A DNA stretch of 58,963 bases from Streptomyces pseudovenezuelae (lineage in GTDB: Bacteria; Actinomycetota; Actinomycetes; Streptomycetales; Streptomycetaceae): contig NZ_KQ948148.1 in NCBI RefSeq assembly GCF_001513955.1, positions 428,019 to 486,981 on the forward strand, written 5' to 3'. The notes beneath the pieces are model-generated. The model was not told the origin of the DNA. It saw only the letters and a program-made list of their open reading frames with translations, and made no database searches. The translations under genes and the position numbers were made by a program. Positions 1 to 7,167 of the stretch are shown piece after piece. Numbering within the stretch: the stretch's first letter is position 1; every line of letters begins with the position of its first letter.

Positions 1-143
1 ACCTGACCACCCCCACGCGAGGGACGGGCGTGAGCGGTCGTGGGGCCGGTCCCCCCTCCCGGGGACGGGATCCGACCGCCGGGGTCACCCTGCGGAAAAC
101 CGGGGGCGAGGGTGCGGGGAACCGCGCGCGCTCGAGCGGCCCC

Positions 144-236
144 GGGGCGGGCCTCGCCATCGCCCTGGAGAACCTCTTCCCGCCCCTGCCCGGCGAGGTG
201 ATCCTCCCCCTGACCAACTTCGCGGCCGGGCAGGGA
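144..236 (+). pseudogene. DedA-family membrane protein, N-terminal remnant
   Basis: The plus-strand frame encodes about 31 residues that match the first conserved block of DedA/SNARE-associated proteins. The block includes ALENLFPPLPGEVILPL followed by a G/A-rich start of a membrane helix (NFAAGQG). In DedA proteins this E-x-x-FPP-x-P-x-E block lies near the N-terminus and is followed by about 150 more residues. Here the homology stops at about 236 and the converging lipoprotein gene ends at 258, so only a fragment remains. Function is presumed lost. The identification rests on my recognition of the motif. Confidence 0.6.
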
Positions 237-257
237 CAAGCCCGACCGCGCGGGCTG

Positions 258-983
258 TCACCAGCTGACGGCGTCGTCCATCGACTGCTGCCAGTACGTG
301 ACCTTGAGGGAGTCGTCGACGTAGGTGCCCTTCGCGGGCAGCGAGGGGGTGGCGGCCCTGCCGACGCTGCCGCTGCCGGAGCGGCCCTGGAAGTAGACGG
401 TCAGGGTCTTCGCGGTGTAGCCGTTCGCGCCGCTGCCGTCGGTGGCGGAGAGGTTCACGGAGGCGTAGCCGGACTCGCCCGGTGCGAGCGTGACGACCGC
501 CTGCGGCTGCGAGGCCTCGATGACCGGGGGCACGGCCTGGGCCTCGCCGAAGCGGACGACCGGGTAGCCGTACAGGTAGCAGCTCTTGCTGCCGGTGTTG
601 GTCACCGTGAGCAGCATGTGGTTCACGGGACGGGTCAGCGGGGCCGCGACCGTCCTGGTGGTGGAGCCCTCGCAGGTGACCGGCCTGCCGGCGGAGGAGG
701 GCGCCTTGGACACGGCGGTGCGCGAGGCGGAGGTCCCCGCGCCGCCGCCCGCGGAGCCGGCGTCGGCGCCGGAGGGGCCCGTGGCGGCCGAGGAGTCCGT
801 GGCGGGCGCCTGGTCCGTCGCCGCCGAGGGGGCCGGGGAGGCGGTCGCGGGGGAAGTGCTCGCGCCGGTCGCGTGGCCCTCGTCCTGGGTGCCGGTCCCG
901 TCGTTGCACGCGGTCAGCGAGAGCGCGGCGAGGACGGTGGTCGCGGCGACGGCGACGAGACGGGTGCGGGAGATGCTGGACAT
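258..983 (-). CDS. DUF4232 lipoprotein
   Basis: This 241-residue protein is predicted to be exported and lipid-anchored. The N-terminus is a classic lipoprotein signal with lipobox LTAC (Cys26). Residues 27-95 form a low-complexity A/T/S/G linker. Residues about 100-241 form the DUF4232 beta-sandwich, with a conserved C...C pair (VTCEGS and KSCYLYGYP). DUF4232 proteins are common, poorly understood extracytoplasmic proteins of Streptomyces; no enzymatic motif is visible. The gene is divergent from a membrane-tethered HTH protein across a 189-bp gap, so the two may share control. The ATG at 983 is the natural start for the signal peptide. Confidence 0.85.
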   Translation of the reverse strand: MSSISRTRLVAVAATTVLAALSLTACNDGTGTQDEGHATGASTSPATASPAPSAATDQAPATDSSAATGPSGADAGSAGGGAGTSASRTAVSKAPSSAGRPVTCEGSTTRTVAAPLTRPVNHMLLTVTNTGSKSCYLYGYPVVRFGEAQAVPPVIEASQPQAVVTLAPGESGYASVNLSATDGSGANGYTAKTLTVYFQGRSGSGSVGRAATPSLPAKGTYVDDSLKVTYWQQSMDDAVSW

Positions 984-1085
984 GGTGGCTGTGCCCCTTC
1001 GGAGTTGGGGTGGCGGTGGTGATTGGATGACCGAAGCTTGTGGGGTGATCCGTCCCGACCGCCACGCTCAGCGGGCAGTTGGGGA

Positions 1086-1155
1086 CACTGGAACGCCGAA
1101 ACGGGCTCTGAACAGGGGAAACGCACTGCCCCTGGAATGCGGTACTGGAATGCGG
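1086..1155. promoter_or_regulatory. Three direct repeats CTGGAAYGC in a divergent promoter region
   Basis: The gap between the DUF4232 gene (start 983) and the HTH gene (start 1173) holds ACTGGAACGCCG at 1086-1097, CCTGGAATGCGG at 1131-1142 and ACTGGAATGCGG at 1144-1155. The last two are head-to-tail with a 13-bp period, ending 17 bp before the GTG of the HTH gene. Iterated sites in a divergent promoter suggest an operator, possibly for the HTH protein itself. This is inference. Confidence 0.35.
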
Positions 1156-1172
1156 GGGGTTGAGGGGAACGG

Positions 1173-2498
1173 GTGTCAGGGGCAACGGGGACCGAGCGGA
1201 CGGAGACGTTCGCGCAGCTGCTGCGGGAGCTCAAGGACCGGTCGGGGCTGAGCTACGGGACGCTCGCCAAACGTCTGCACATGAGTACGTCGACGCTGCA
1301 CCGCTACTGCAACGGCACGGCGGTGCCGGTCGAGTACGCCCCGGTGGAGCGCCTCGCGCGGGTCTGCCGGGCCACACCGCAGGAGCTGGTGGAGCTGCAC
1401 CGGCGCTGGATCCTCGCGGACGCGGAACGGGGGCGCAGGCCGGACCAGGCCGCGGTGAAGGAGCCGGCCGGGGAGGCGGGTGCGGAGGGGTCCGGGTCAG
1501 CTGGTGACGAGGCCGCGCCCGAGGACGACGAGCCGGTGGTCACGGACACGGACACGACGGACCGGGCCACGCCGTCTCGTCACGCCTCCTGGCTGCGCCG
1601 ACGCCGTACCGCGTTGATCGCCTCCGTCGTGGTGGTCGCCGCGCTGGGAGCCGGCGCCTACGCCCTGCGTCCGACGGCCGTCGGGGACACCTCGGCGCCG
1701 GCGTCCACCGGCACCCTCGCCGCGGGCGCCTCTCGGCAGCCTCCCGTCGCCCCGTCCGCCGACGGGAACGGACACGAGCCGTCCGCGTCGGCCACCGGCT
1801 CGCCCACCGCGGCCGCCGGGTCCGGGGGCGGACGGTCCGGCACCTCGCGGGGCGACGGCAAGCAGGGCGCGGGCCGGTCCACCGGCGGCGCCACCGACAC
1901 CGTGCCGCTCACGGTCGGCGTCCGCCCCTACGTCTACGACAGCCCGTGCAGCCAGCACTTCCTCGTCGACAGCGATCCCGAGCAGGTCGGCCCCCCGGCG
2001 TCCGAGCAGGACGCGCCGCGCTGGGCCGCCGCGTACGGGGCGGTCTCCTCGGGCGAGCAGCGGATCGCGCTCACCGTCCAGGGCACCGGCCAGGAGACCG
2101 TCGTCCTGAACGCCCTGCACGTCCGCTTCCTCACCAAGGGCGCGCCGCTCGCCTGGAACGACTACTCGATGGGCGTCGGCTGCGGAGGCGGTGTCGGCAC
2201 CAAGTCCTTCGACGTCGACCTGGACAACGGCAGCCCCGCGGTCACCGTGAAGAACGGCCAGCGCGACTTCCCGTACAAGGTCAGCGAGTCCGACCCGGAG
2301 GTCTTCTACATCAACGCCCGCACCAAGGCGCACGACGTCCGCTGGGATCTCGGCCTGGACTGGTCCAGCGGCGGGCGCAGCGGGACCGTCCACATCGACG
2401 ACGGCGGCAAGCCGTTCCGCACCAGCGCCGACGTGGCCCGCCCGGGCTACGACTATCCGCTGGGCGGCGGCGAGTGGATCGAGCGGGTGGGCGGCTGA
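1173..2498 (+). CDS. Membrane-anchored XRE-type HTH protein
   Basis: A 441-residue protein starting at GTG 1173 behind GAGGGG. Residues about 12-75 are an XRE-like helix-turn-helix (LSYGTLAKRLHMSTSTLHRYCNG) typical of many Streptomyces regulators. An acidic linker follows, then R/K residues and one transmembrane helix at about 147-165. A long S/G/T-rich stretch leads to a C-terminal extracytoplasmic domain (about 246-441) with two Cys and many D/G turns. The topology suggests a sensor coupling an outside domain to cytoplasmic DNA binding, or an HTH reused for protein contact. The DNA target is unknown; the adjacent divergent DUF4232 lipoprotein gene is the obvious candidate. Confidence 0.8.
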   Translation: MSGATGTERTETFAQLLRELKDRSGLSYGTLAKRLHMSTSTLHRYCNGTAVPVEYAPVERLARVCRATPQELVELHRRWILADAERGRRPDQAAVKEPAGEAGAEGSGSAGDEAAPEDDEPVVTDTDTTDRATPSRHASWLRRRRTALIASVVVVAALGAGAYALRPTAVGDTSAPASTGTLAAGASRQPPVAPSADGNGHEPSASATGSPTAAAGSGGGRSGTSRGDGKQGAGRSTGGATDTVPLTVGVRPYVYDSPCSQHFLVDSDPEQVGPPASEQDAPRWAAAYGAVSSGEQRIALTVQGTGQETVVLNALHVRFLTKGAPLAWNDYSMGVGCGGGVGTKSFDVDLDNGSPAVTVKNGQRDFPYKVSESDPEVFYINARTKAHDVRWDLGLDWSSGGRSGTVHIDDGGKPFRTSADVARPGYDYPLGGGEWIERVGG

Positions 2499-2517
2499 TC
2501 CCGGGGTCCGCCGCGGT

Positions 2518-3876
2518 TCACAGCAGTTCGGGCTGCGGTTGCGGCGCTCGCGTCGGCGCCGGCGCCGGTTCCCACCGGGCGACGGTCCGCAGGTAGCCGT
2601 AGATCACCGAGGCCATCGCCAGCAGGAGCAGCGGTCCGGCCAGCCAGGGGTACTCGGCCATCTGCACCGGCAGCCAGCGGTACGACACCAGGAGCGCGAC
2701 GAAGACCGTGGCGCCGTAGGCGGTCAGCCGGACCCCGGAGCGGTCCCAGCCGCGGTCGAACGCGCGCAGGCCCGCCTCGATGGTGAGGGTGAACACCACC
2801 CCGGCGACGAGGTCCACGCCGTAGTGGTAGCCGAAGCCCAGCGTGGCGCAGAGGGTCGCGATCAGCCAGAAGGTGCCCGCGTACCGCAGGAGACGGGGGC
2901 CCTTGCGGGAGTGGATGAAGATCGCGGTGGCCCAGGCGGTGTGCAGGCTGGGCATGCAGTTGCGGGGGGTGACCCCGTCGAACGGTATGGAGTGGGGGGC
3001 GGATATCGGCGGCGGGGTCTGCGGCCACAGGTTCGCCACCGCCCAGTGCCCGTCGCTGGGTATCTGCGGTGACCACAGGGCGATCGAGGCCCAGTGGTCG
3101 GTCCCGGTGCCGTAGGCGAAGACCGGTCCGACCACCGGGAAGATCATGTAGACGGCCGGTCCGAGGAGGCCGATCAGCAGGAAGGTGCGCACCAGGTGGT
3201 GGCGCGGGAAACGGCGTTCCCTCCCCACGTTGCGCAGTTGGTACAGCGCGACGACCACCGCGGCCACCGCCAGCTGGCCGTAGATGGTGTCGAGGAAGTT
3301 GAAGCCGATCGCCCCGGTGGCCGTGACGATCCGGCCCATGATCCACGAGGGGTTGCCCAGGGCGTGGTCGGCATTGGCCAGATACGGGTCCAGGACCAGG
3401 TGCCGGCTCTTCGCGGTGATGAGGAGCCAGGTGTCACCGGTCTTGCGGCCGGCCACCAGGAGCAGGCCCAGTCCGACGCCCTTCAGCAGCAGGACGCGGT
3501 CCGGGCCGGTGCGGCGGGTGAGGGCGAAGACCGCGCAGCCCACGATCACCCACAGCGCGCCGTTGCCGAAGGGGTGGCCGTGGGTCACCTTGATGTCGAG
3601 CGTCCACCGGACCACCGCGATGACGAGGTCGATGCCGATCGCGGTACCGAGCACCACGAACCGCTGCCGCCAGGTGAGCACCACCATCATCAGCGCCAGG
3701 CCGGCGTACAACAGGGGGCCCGACTTGGGCGGGTACACGAACTCCCGCAGCTGGGTGCCGAGCGGCCCCGGCAGACCGTAGCGATGTGCGGTGATCTCCA
3801 TCGCGACGAAGAAGCCGAGGGCCACGACGGCCGCCGCGGCCCAGAGTCTCGTCCGCGAAGGAATCCGCGGTGGCAT
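2518..3876 (-). CDS. PAP2 / AUR1-type membrane phosphatase or phosphotransferase
   Basis: A 452-residue polytopic membrane protein with about ten hydrophobic segments. The PAP2 signature is in the C-terminal half: CMPSLHTAW (about 307-315, PS-x-H motif) and GYHYGVDLVAG (about 349-359, His/Asp motif). This is the layout of AUR1/inositol-phosphotransferase-like PAP2_3 proteins, which act on lipid phosphates or transfer phospho-head groups on the outer membrane face. The substrate cannot be told from sequence. The ATG at 3876 was chosen; a TTG three codons upstream is possible and the Shine-Dalgarno is weak for both. It is convergent with the HTH gene, ending 19 bp from it. Confidence 0.8.
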   Translation of the reverse strand: MPPRIPSRTRLWAAAAVVALGFFVAMEITAHRYGLPGPLGTQLREFVYPPKSGPLLYAGLALMMVVLTWRQRFVVLGTAIGIDLVIAVVRWTLDIKVTHGHPFGNGALWVIVGCAVFALTRRTGPDRVLLLKGVGLGLLLVAGRKTGDTWLLITAKSRHLVLDPYLANADHALGNPSWIMGRIVTATGAIGFNFLDTIYGQLAVAAVVVALYQLRNVGRERRFPRHHLVRTFLLIGLLGPAVYMIFPVVGPVFAYGTGTDHWASIALWSPQIPSDGHWAVANLWPQTPPPISAPHSIPFDGVTPRNCMPSLHTAWATAIFIHSRKGPRLLRYAGTFWLIATLCATLGFGYHYGVDLVAGVVFTLTIEAGLRAFDRGWDRSGVRLTAYGATVFVALLVSYRWLPVQMAEYPWLAGPLLLLAMASVIYGYLRTVARWEPAPAPTRAPQPQPELL

Positions 3877-4122
3877 GTGTATCAATTTCGGCCAATTTCA
3901 CTAGATGCTCGTCAGAGAACCGCCCGCCCGACTGAGGAAGAGGGAAGGATCGCGGTCCGGGTTCCTGTGTCCCCCCTGAGAAGCCCGGCTCACCGAAGAT
4001 GCAGGGTATGACACGGCAGCGGTAATCGAACACCGAGCTGCACGGTCCGATCCGTCCCGGCCGTGGGCCGCGACCGTCGCCCGGTTCCCGGCGCAGGGAT
4101 CAGGTCCGCGCGCGGCGACGCG

Positions 4123-4959
4123 TCAGGAGATGGCCCTCAGACCGCCGTGGGCCGGGCGGCGCAGCTCGTCGACGGCCTGGGCCGTCGTCTCGTCCGCGGG
4201 CAGGAGGACGACCAACTGCTGTGCGTCCACGGGTAGTTCGAGTGTCTCGCGGACCAGCCGGAGTTCGCGTCCGGAGGGATGGCGGAGCCGGAGGTCGCCA
4301 CGCTGCGGAACGACGTGCCGGTGCAGGCGGCGAGTGAGATCGGGGCCGGCGACGGGTGCGAGCTCCGCGGTGAACCACTCGTAGGAGTCGAGGGACGGGC
4401 CCAGCCACAGGTCGAATGCCTGCTCGTCCGCGACGAGGTCCCAGTCGGCGAAGAACGACCGGGCACGGGGGTCGGTGAAGACGTACCGGGTGAGGTTCGG
4501 GGTGCCGGAGTCGAGCAGTCCGGTCCCGCTCGTCACCGCGTCGAACGCGCTGGTGTGGGCGAGGATGTCGCCCATCCGGTTGGTCACCAGGGCGATGCCC
4601 GGCTCCAGCAGGCGCAGTGTCCGCAGCACGGACGGCCGTACTTCACGCGAGGGCGGGGCGGGCCTGCGGTGGGCGGTGCACTCACCGCCGCTGATCTTCG
4701 CGAGGTAGCGCAGGTGGGCGCGCTCCGCCGGGTCGAGGGCGAGCGCGTCGGCCAGGGCGTTGACCACCGCGACCGAGGGGTTGCGGTCGCGGCCCTGCTC
4801 GATGCGGGTCAGGTATTCGACGCTGATGCCGGCCCGGGTGGCCAGATCCGACCGGCGCAGCCCCGGTGACCTGCGGCGGCCGTGGTCCGGCAGGCCCAGC
4901 GACGCGGGCTGGACGCTGTCCCGCCTGGCCCGGACGAAATCCCCCAGTGGTGTCCCCAT
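4123..4959 (-). CDS. MmyB-like XRE family transcriptional regulator
   Basis: A 278-residue regulator. Residues about 31-85 form an HTH_31/XRE domain (RRSDLATRAGISVEYLTRIEQGRDRNPS). Residues about 110-265 form the MmyB-like ligand-binding domain, a PAS-like fold thought to bind a fatty-acid-like ligand, with the characteristic NRMGDILAHT and NLTRYVFTDPRAR stretches. Proteins of this type are usually encoded next to, and control, a short-chain dehydrogenase/reductase. Here the divergent neighbour is an FMN reductase, and a decayed SDR gene lies just beyond it. ATG 4959 was chosen because upstream in-frame sequence is non-protein-like and overlaps a 15-bp inverted repeat in the intergenic region. 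Confidence 0.85.
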   Translation of the reverse strand: MGTPLGDFVRARRDSVQPASLGLPDHGRRRSPGLRRSDLATRAGISVEYLTRIEQGRDRNPSVAVVNALADALALDPAERAHLRYLAKISGGECTAHRRPAPPSREVRPSVLRTLRLLEPGIALVTNRMGDILAHTSAFDAVTSGTGLLDSGTPNLTRYVFTDPRARSFFADWDLVADEQAFDLWLGPSLDSYEWFTAELAPVAGPDLTRRLHRHVVPQRGDLRLRHPSGRELRLVRETLELPVDAQQLVVLLPADETTAQAVDELRRPAHGGLRAIS

Positions 4960-4995
4960 GGCCCGAGCATAGGACGCCGCCCCGCCGTCCGCGGA

Positions 4996-5032
4996 GGGCT
5001 CAGGGTGGCCCTGCGGGGGCCAGCCTGAGCCC
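4996..5032. promoter_or_regulatory. Inverted repeat, likely operator of the MmyB regulator
   Basis: Arms gggctcagggtggcc (4996-5010) and ggccagcctgagccc (5018-5032) match at 14 of 15 positions around a 7-bp spacer. The element sits centrally in the 113-bp gap between the divergent MmyB-type regulator (start 4959) and the FMN reductase (start 5073). Its size, symmetry and location fit an autoregulatory operator. The binding protein is inferred. Confidence 0.6.
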
Positions 5033-5072
5033 GGTCTGGCTGGGGTCGCGGCGGGGTTCGATCGTGGTCGGC

Positions 5073-5669
5073 ATGGAAAACGACAAGCACAAGCTGGTGA
5101 TCGTCGTCGGAAGCGTCCGGGAAGGACGGTTCGGGCCGGTCGTGGCCTCATGGGTCGCCGAACAGGCCGCGGCGCACGGGGGTTTCGAGGTGGAGGTCGT
5201 CGACCTGGCCAGCGTCGACGTCCCGTTGGCGCTGCCCGCGGTCTCACCGAAGTACGCCGGGGACGACTACCCGCGGCCGGCCGGGATGCGGCCGCTGACC
5301 GCGGCCCTGGAGAGCGCCGACGCGTTCGTCGTCGTCACCCCGGAGTACAACCACAGCTACCCGGCGTCCCTGAAGGCGGCGATCGACTGGCACTTCACCC
5401 AGTGGACGGCCAAGCCCGTCGCCTTCGTCAGCTACGGCGGCGCGGCGGGCGGGCGCCACGCGGTGCTGCACCTGGAGAACGTCCTGACCGAGCTGCACGC
5501 GGTCACCGTCCGCGACGGTCTCGCCTTCCCCAACTACTTCACCGCCTGGCAGGACGGCCATCCCCTCGACCCCGAGGCCGTCGGATACGCCAAGACCCTG
5601 CTGGAACAGCTGTCCTGGTGGGCAGGCGCCCTGCGCGCGGCACGGGAGGCGACGCTGTACCCGGCGTGA
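5073..5669 (+). CDS. NAD(P)H-dependent FMN reductase
   Basis: A 198-residue flavodoxin-fold protein of the NADPH-dependent FMN reductase family, which reduces flavin or quinone/azo-type substrates in the cytoplasm. Visible motifs are the phosphate-binding loop GSVREGRFG (about 13-21), TPEYNHSYPASLKAAIDW (about 88-105), which contacts FMN, and VSYGGAAGGRHA after it. The length is normal. ATG 5073 is preferred over upstream codons because it directly precedes the first beta-strand. It is divergent from the MmyB-type regulator and probably controlled through the inverted repeat between them. Confidence 0.88.
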   Translation: MENDKHKLVIVVGSVREGRFGPVVASWVAEQAAAHGGFEVEVVDLASVDVPLALPAVSPKYAGDDYPRPAGMRPLTAALESADAFVVVTPEYNHSYPASLKAAIDWHFTQWTAKPVAFVSYGGAAGGRHAVLHLENVLTELHAVTVRDGLAFPNYFTAWQDGHPLDPEAVGYAKTLLEQLSWWAGALRAAREATLYPA

Positions 5670-5679
5670 GGCGACGACC

Positions 5680-6150
5680 GGCCCGACCTGCGCACCGCTC
5701 CCCGTCGACGTCCACGACCGTCCCGTGCACGAAGGCCGCCTCGTCGCTGGCCGGCCAGACCACGACGTGCGCGATGGCGTCGGGGGTGCCGACGCTGCCG
5801 GCCGGGGTGCCCTCCATCATGACCTCGCCCGGGCGGGGCTCACCGCCCTCCGGGGCCGGGGGCAGGACGACACCCGGCGAGACGGCGTTCACGCGGACGC
5901 CCAGCGGGCCGAACTCCGTGGCCCACGCGCGCGTGAGCGTCTCCGTGGCTCCCTTGGTGGAGCTGCACAGCGTGCCGAGGGGAACGCCCAGGCGGGCGAT
6001 CCGCGAACCGAGGTTGACGGCCACCCCGTCGCCGGCCTCCGTCATACCCGGGACGACGGCGGCCGGCGGAGGAAGGGCGCCTCCCGGGCCCGCTCGGCCG
6101 GGTCCTGGGAGGCGTCCTTGCTGCCGTCGAGGTCTGCCGCCAGGAACGAC
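5680..6150 (-). pseudogene. Short-chain dehydrogenase/reductase, decayed
   Basis: Minus-strand fragments of one SDR are recognisable in two frames. Around 6150-6075 there is SFLAADLDGSKDASQD...AERAREA, the block after beta-strand 3. From about 6070 to 5700 another frame has PGMTEAGDGVAVNLGSRIARLG, then TLTRAWATEFGPLGVRVNAVSPG, and ends with ASDEAAFVHGTVVDVDG. Missing are the N-terminal Rossmann GxxxGxG segment and the NNAG region, roughly 40 residues deleted at the frame switch. The catalytic Tyr of YxxxK is Cys (LCSSTKGA). The remaining frame has no proper C-terminal end and runs into the converging FMN reductase gene. An intact homologue would be the usual partner of an MmyB-like regulator. 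Confidence 0.75.
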
Positions 6151-6302
6151 TCCCGAGGGCGACAGCGGTGGTCGGGCCGGCGGGCGGTACCCCGGTGACC
6201 CGGCATGCGCCCCCGAGTGGCGCTCACGTCGTCGACCCGTCCGCGTGGGGTGGATCACGTGGGCGCGGGGGGCGGATTTTCGGGCGCTTCGGGTGGGGGC
6301 GA

Positions 6303-6351
6303 AAGTCTGGTGTGATGGCATCACATTTACGGGGGTGTCGACGCCAGATTT
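6303..6351. promoter_or_regulatory. Nested palindrome
   Basis: An inner perfect inverted repeat tgtgatg-g-catcaca lies at 6311-6325. It is partly overlapped by an outer pair of arms, aagtctggtg (6303-6312) and cgccagattt (6342-6351), which match at 8 of 10 positions. The inner element has the size and symmetry of a GntR- or CRP-like operator, but no gene starts close by. The role is unknown. Confidence 0.35.
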
Positions 6352-6506
6352 GGGCCGCCTGGGCGGTGCCATGGCCGCCGGGAGCTCTCCCGACGGCCGT
6401 CTCGACGACGGGGCGGGCCGCCGCTGGGCCCAGAGGGCGGTCGCCGCCGGTGCTTCAAGGGTCAGCAGCAGGGCACCCGCGTGGAGGCGGCCTGCCGCGC
6501 GAATAA

Positions 6507-6524
6507 CTGTCGCGGCCGCGACAG
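6507..6524. promoter_or_regulatory. 18-bp perfect palindrome
   Basis: ctgtcgcggccgcgacag is perfectly self-complementary and lies 235 bp before the cold-shock start codon in otherwise non-coding DNA. It could be an operator or the base of an RNA hairpin. No regulator is assigned. Confidence 0.3.
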
Positions 6525-6758
6525 AATCACGGACCGGGCGCGGCGAAGTTTTCGATCGGGTCGCCACCAGAATGAGGGACGACGTAGATCCGCCCACCTA
6601 CGGTGTGTTACCGTGATAAAAGTTGCAGTTTTGGTTTCCGGAGAATTTCTTCTCGAAGTTCACCGGCGTCTTTCCGGGTCTTCCGGAGGGGAGTCCATCG
6701 CGGCGACTCGGGGTCCGTACAGTGCGGGTCCCGGCACTGCCCCCTAGGGAGATTCAAT

Positions 6759-6962
6759 ATGGCATCTGGCACCGTGAAGTGGTTCAACGCGGAAAAGGGC
6801 TTCGGCTTCATCGAGCAGGACGGCGGCGGCGCCGACGTGTTCGCGCACTACTCGAACATCGCCACCTCCGGCTTCCGCGAGCTTCAGGAAGGCCAGAAGG
6901 TTACCTTCGACGTCACGCAGGGCCAGAAGGGCCCGCAGGCCGAGAACATCGTTCCCGCCTGA
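6759..6962 (+). CDS. Cold-shock protein (CspA family)
   Basis: A 67-residue single cold-shock domain that binds single-stranded RNA/DNA as an RNA chaperone or anti-terminator. RNP1 is KGFGFI (13-18) and RNP2 is DVFAHY (26-31); both are intact. It begins MASGTVKWFN after an AGGGAG Shine-Dalgarno 8 bp upstream. A 10-bp stem terminator follows 24 bp after the stop. A DEAD-box RNA helicase gene lies next in the same direction, a functionally matched pair for remodelling RNA in the cold or under stress. Confidence 0.95.
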   Translation: MASGTVKWFNAEKGFGFIEQDGGGADVFAHYSNIATSGFRELQEGQKVTFDVTQGQKGPQAENIVPA

Positions 6963-6986
6963 CGCTGACGCGTATCTTCACGGCTG

Positions 6987-7013
6987 GGGCCCGCACTCTT
7001 GGGGTGCGGGCCC
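6987..7013 (+). terminator. Hairpin after the cold-shock gene
   Basis: A perfect 10-bp stem gggcccgcac / gtgcgggccc with a 7-nt loop, starting 24 bp after the stop. There is no strong U-tract, as is usual in Streptomyces. Confidence 0.75.
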
Positions 7014-7029
7014 TGTCCCATTGCCCCGA

Positions 7030-7069
7030 AGAATCAGATTGTCCTGAAGAATCTGATTTTCTTCATTTT
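7030..7069 (+). terminator. AT-rich hairpin with T-rich tail in the helicase leader
   Basis: aatcagatt (7032-7040) and aatctgatt (7050-7058) form a perfect 9-bp stem with a 9-nt loop, extendable by A-U and G-U pairs. It is followed by ttttcttcatttt. This is a canonical U-tract terminator shape, strikingly AT-rich for this genome. It lies about 110 bases before the DEAD-box helicase start codon, so it is either a second terminator for the cold-shock gene or an attenuator/thermosensor in the helicase leader. Confidence 0.55.
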
Positions 7070-7167
7070 CCCCCGGCTCTTTCTTGCGAATTCTCGCGCG
7101 GCTTCACCGCGCCTTCGGAGGAATTCCTCGACACGTGCCGCACGCATCGAGGAAGGGTTCCCCTCCC

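Larger units (their letters stand above)
6151..6758. other. 608-bp non-coding stretch upstream of the cold-shock gene
   Basis: No protein-like frame is visible here; codon-position GC bias is lost and base composition becomes more AT-rich after about 6490. The stretch holds a nested palindrome (6303-6351), an 18-bp perfect palindrome (6507-6524) and a small inverted repeat acggt-gtgtt-accgt (6600-6614). Its last 150 bases, with ATAAAAG and pyrimidine-rich runs, are probably the long 5' untranslated leader expected for a cspA-type gene. Confidence 0.5.

Noticed and set aside
30..1022. Plus-strand 330-codon frame across the DUF4232 gene
   Set aside because: Only residues around 144-236 resemble a real protein (DedA remnant); the rest is an antisense shadow of the lipoprotein gene.
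4960..5247. N-terminal extension of the MmyB-like regulator
   Set aside because: The upstream residues are Arg/Pro-rich shadow sequence of the divergent FMN reductase and overlap the operator; ATG 4959 fits the family start.
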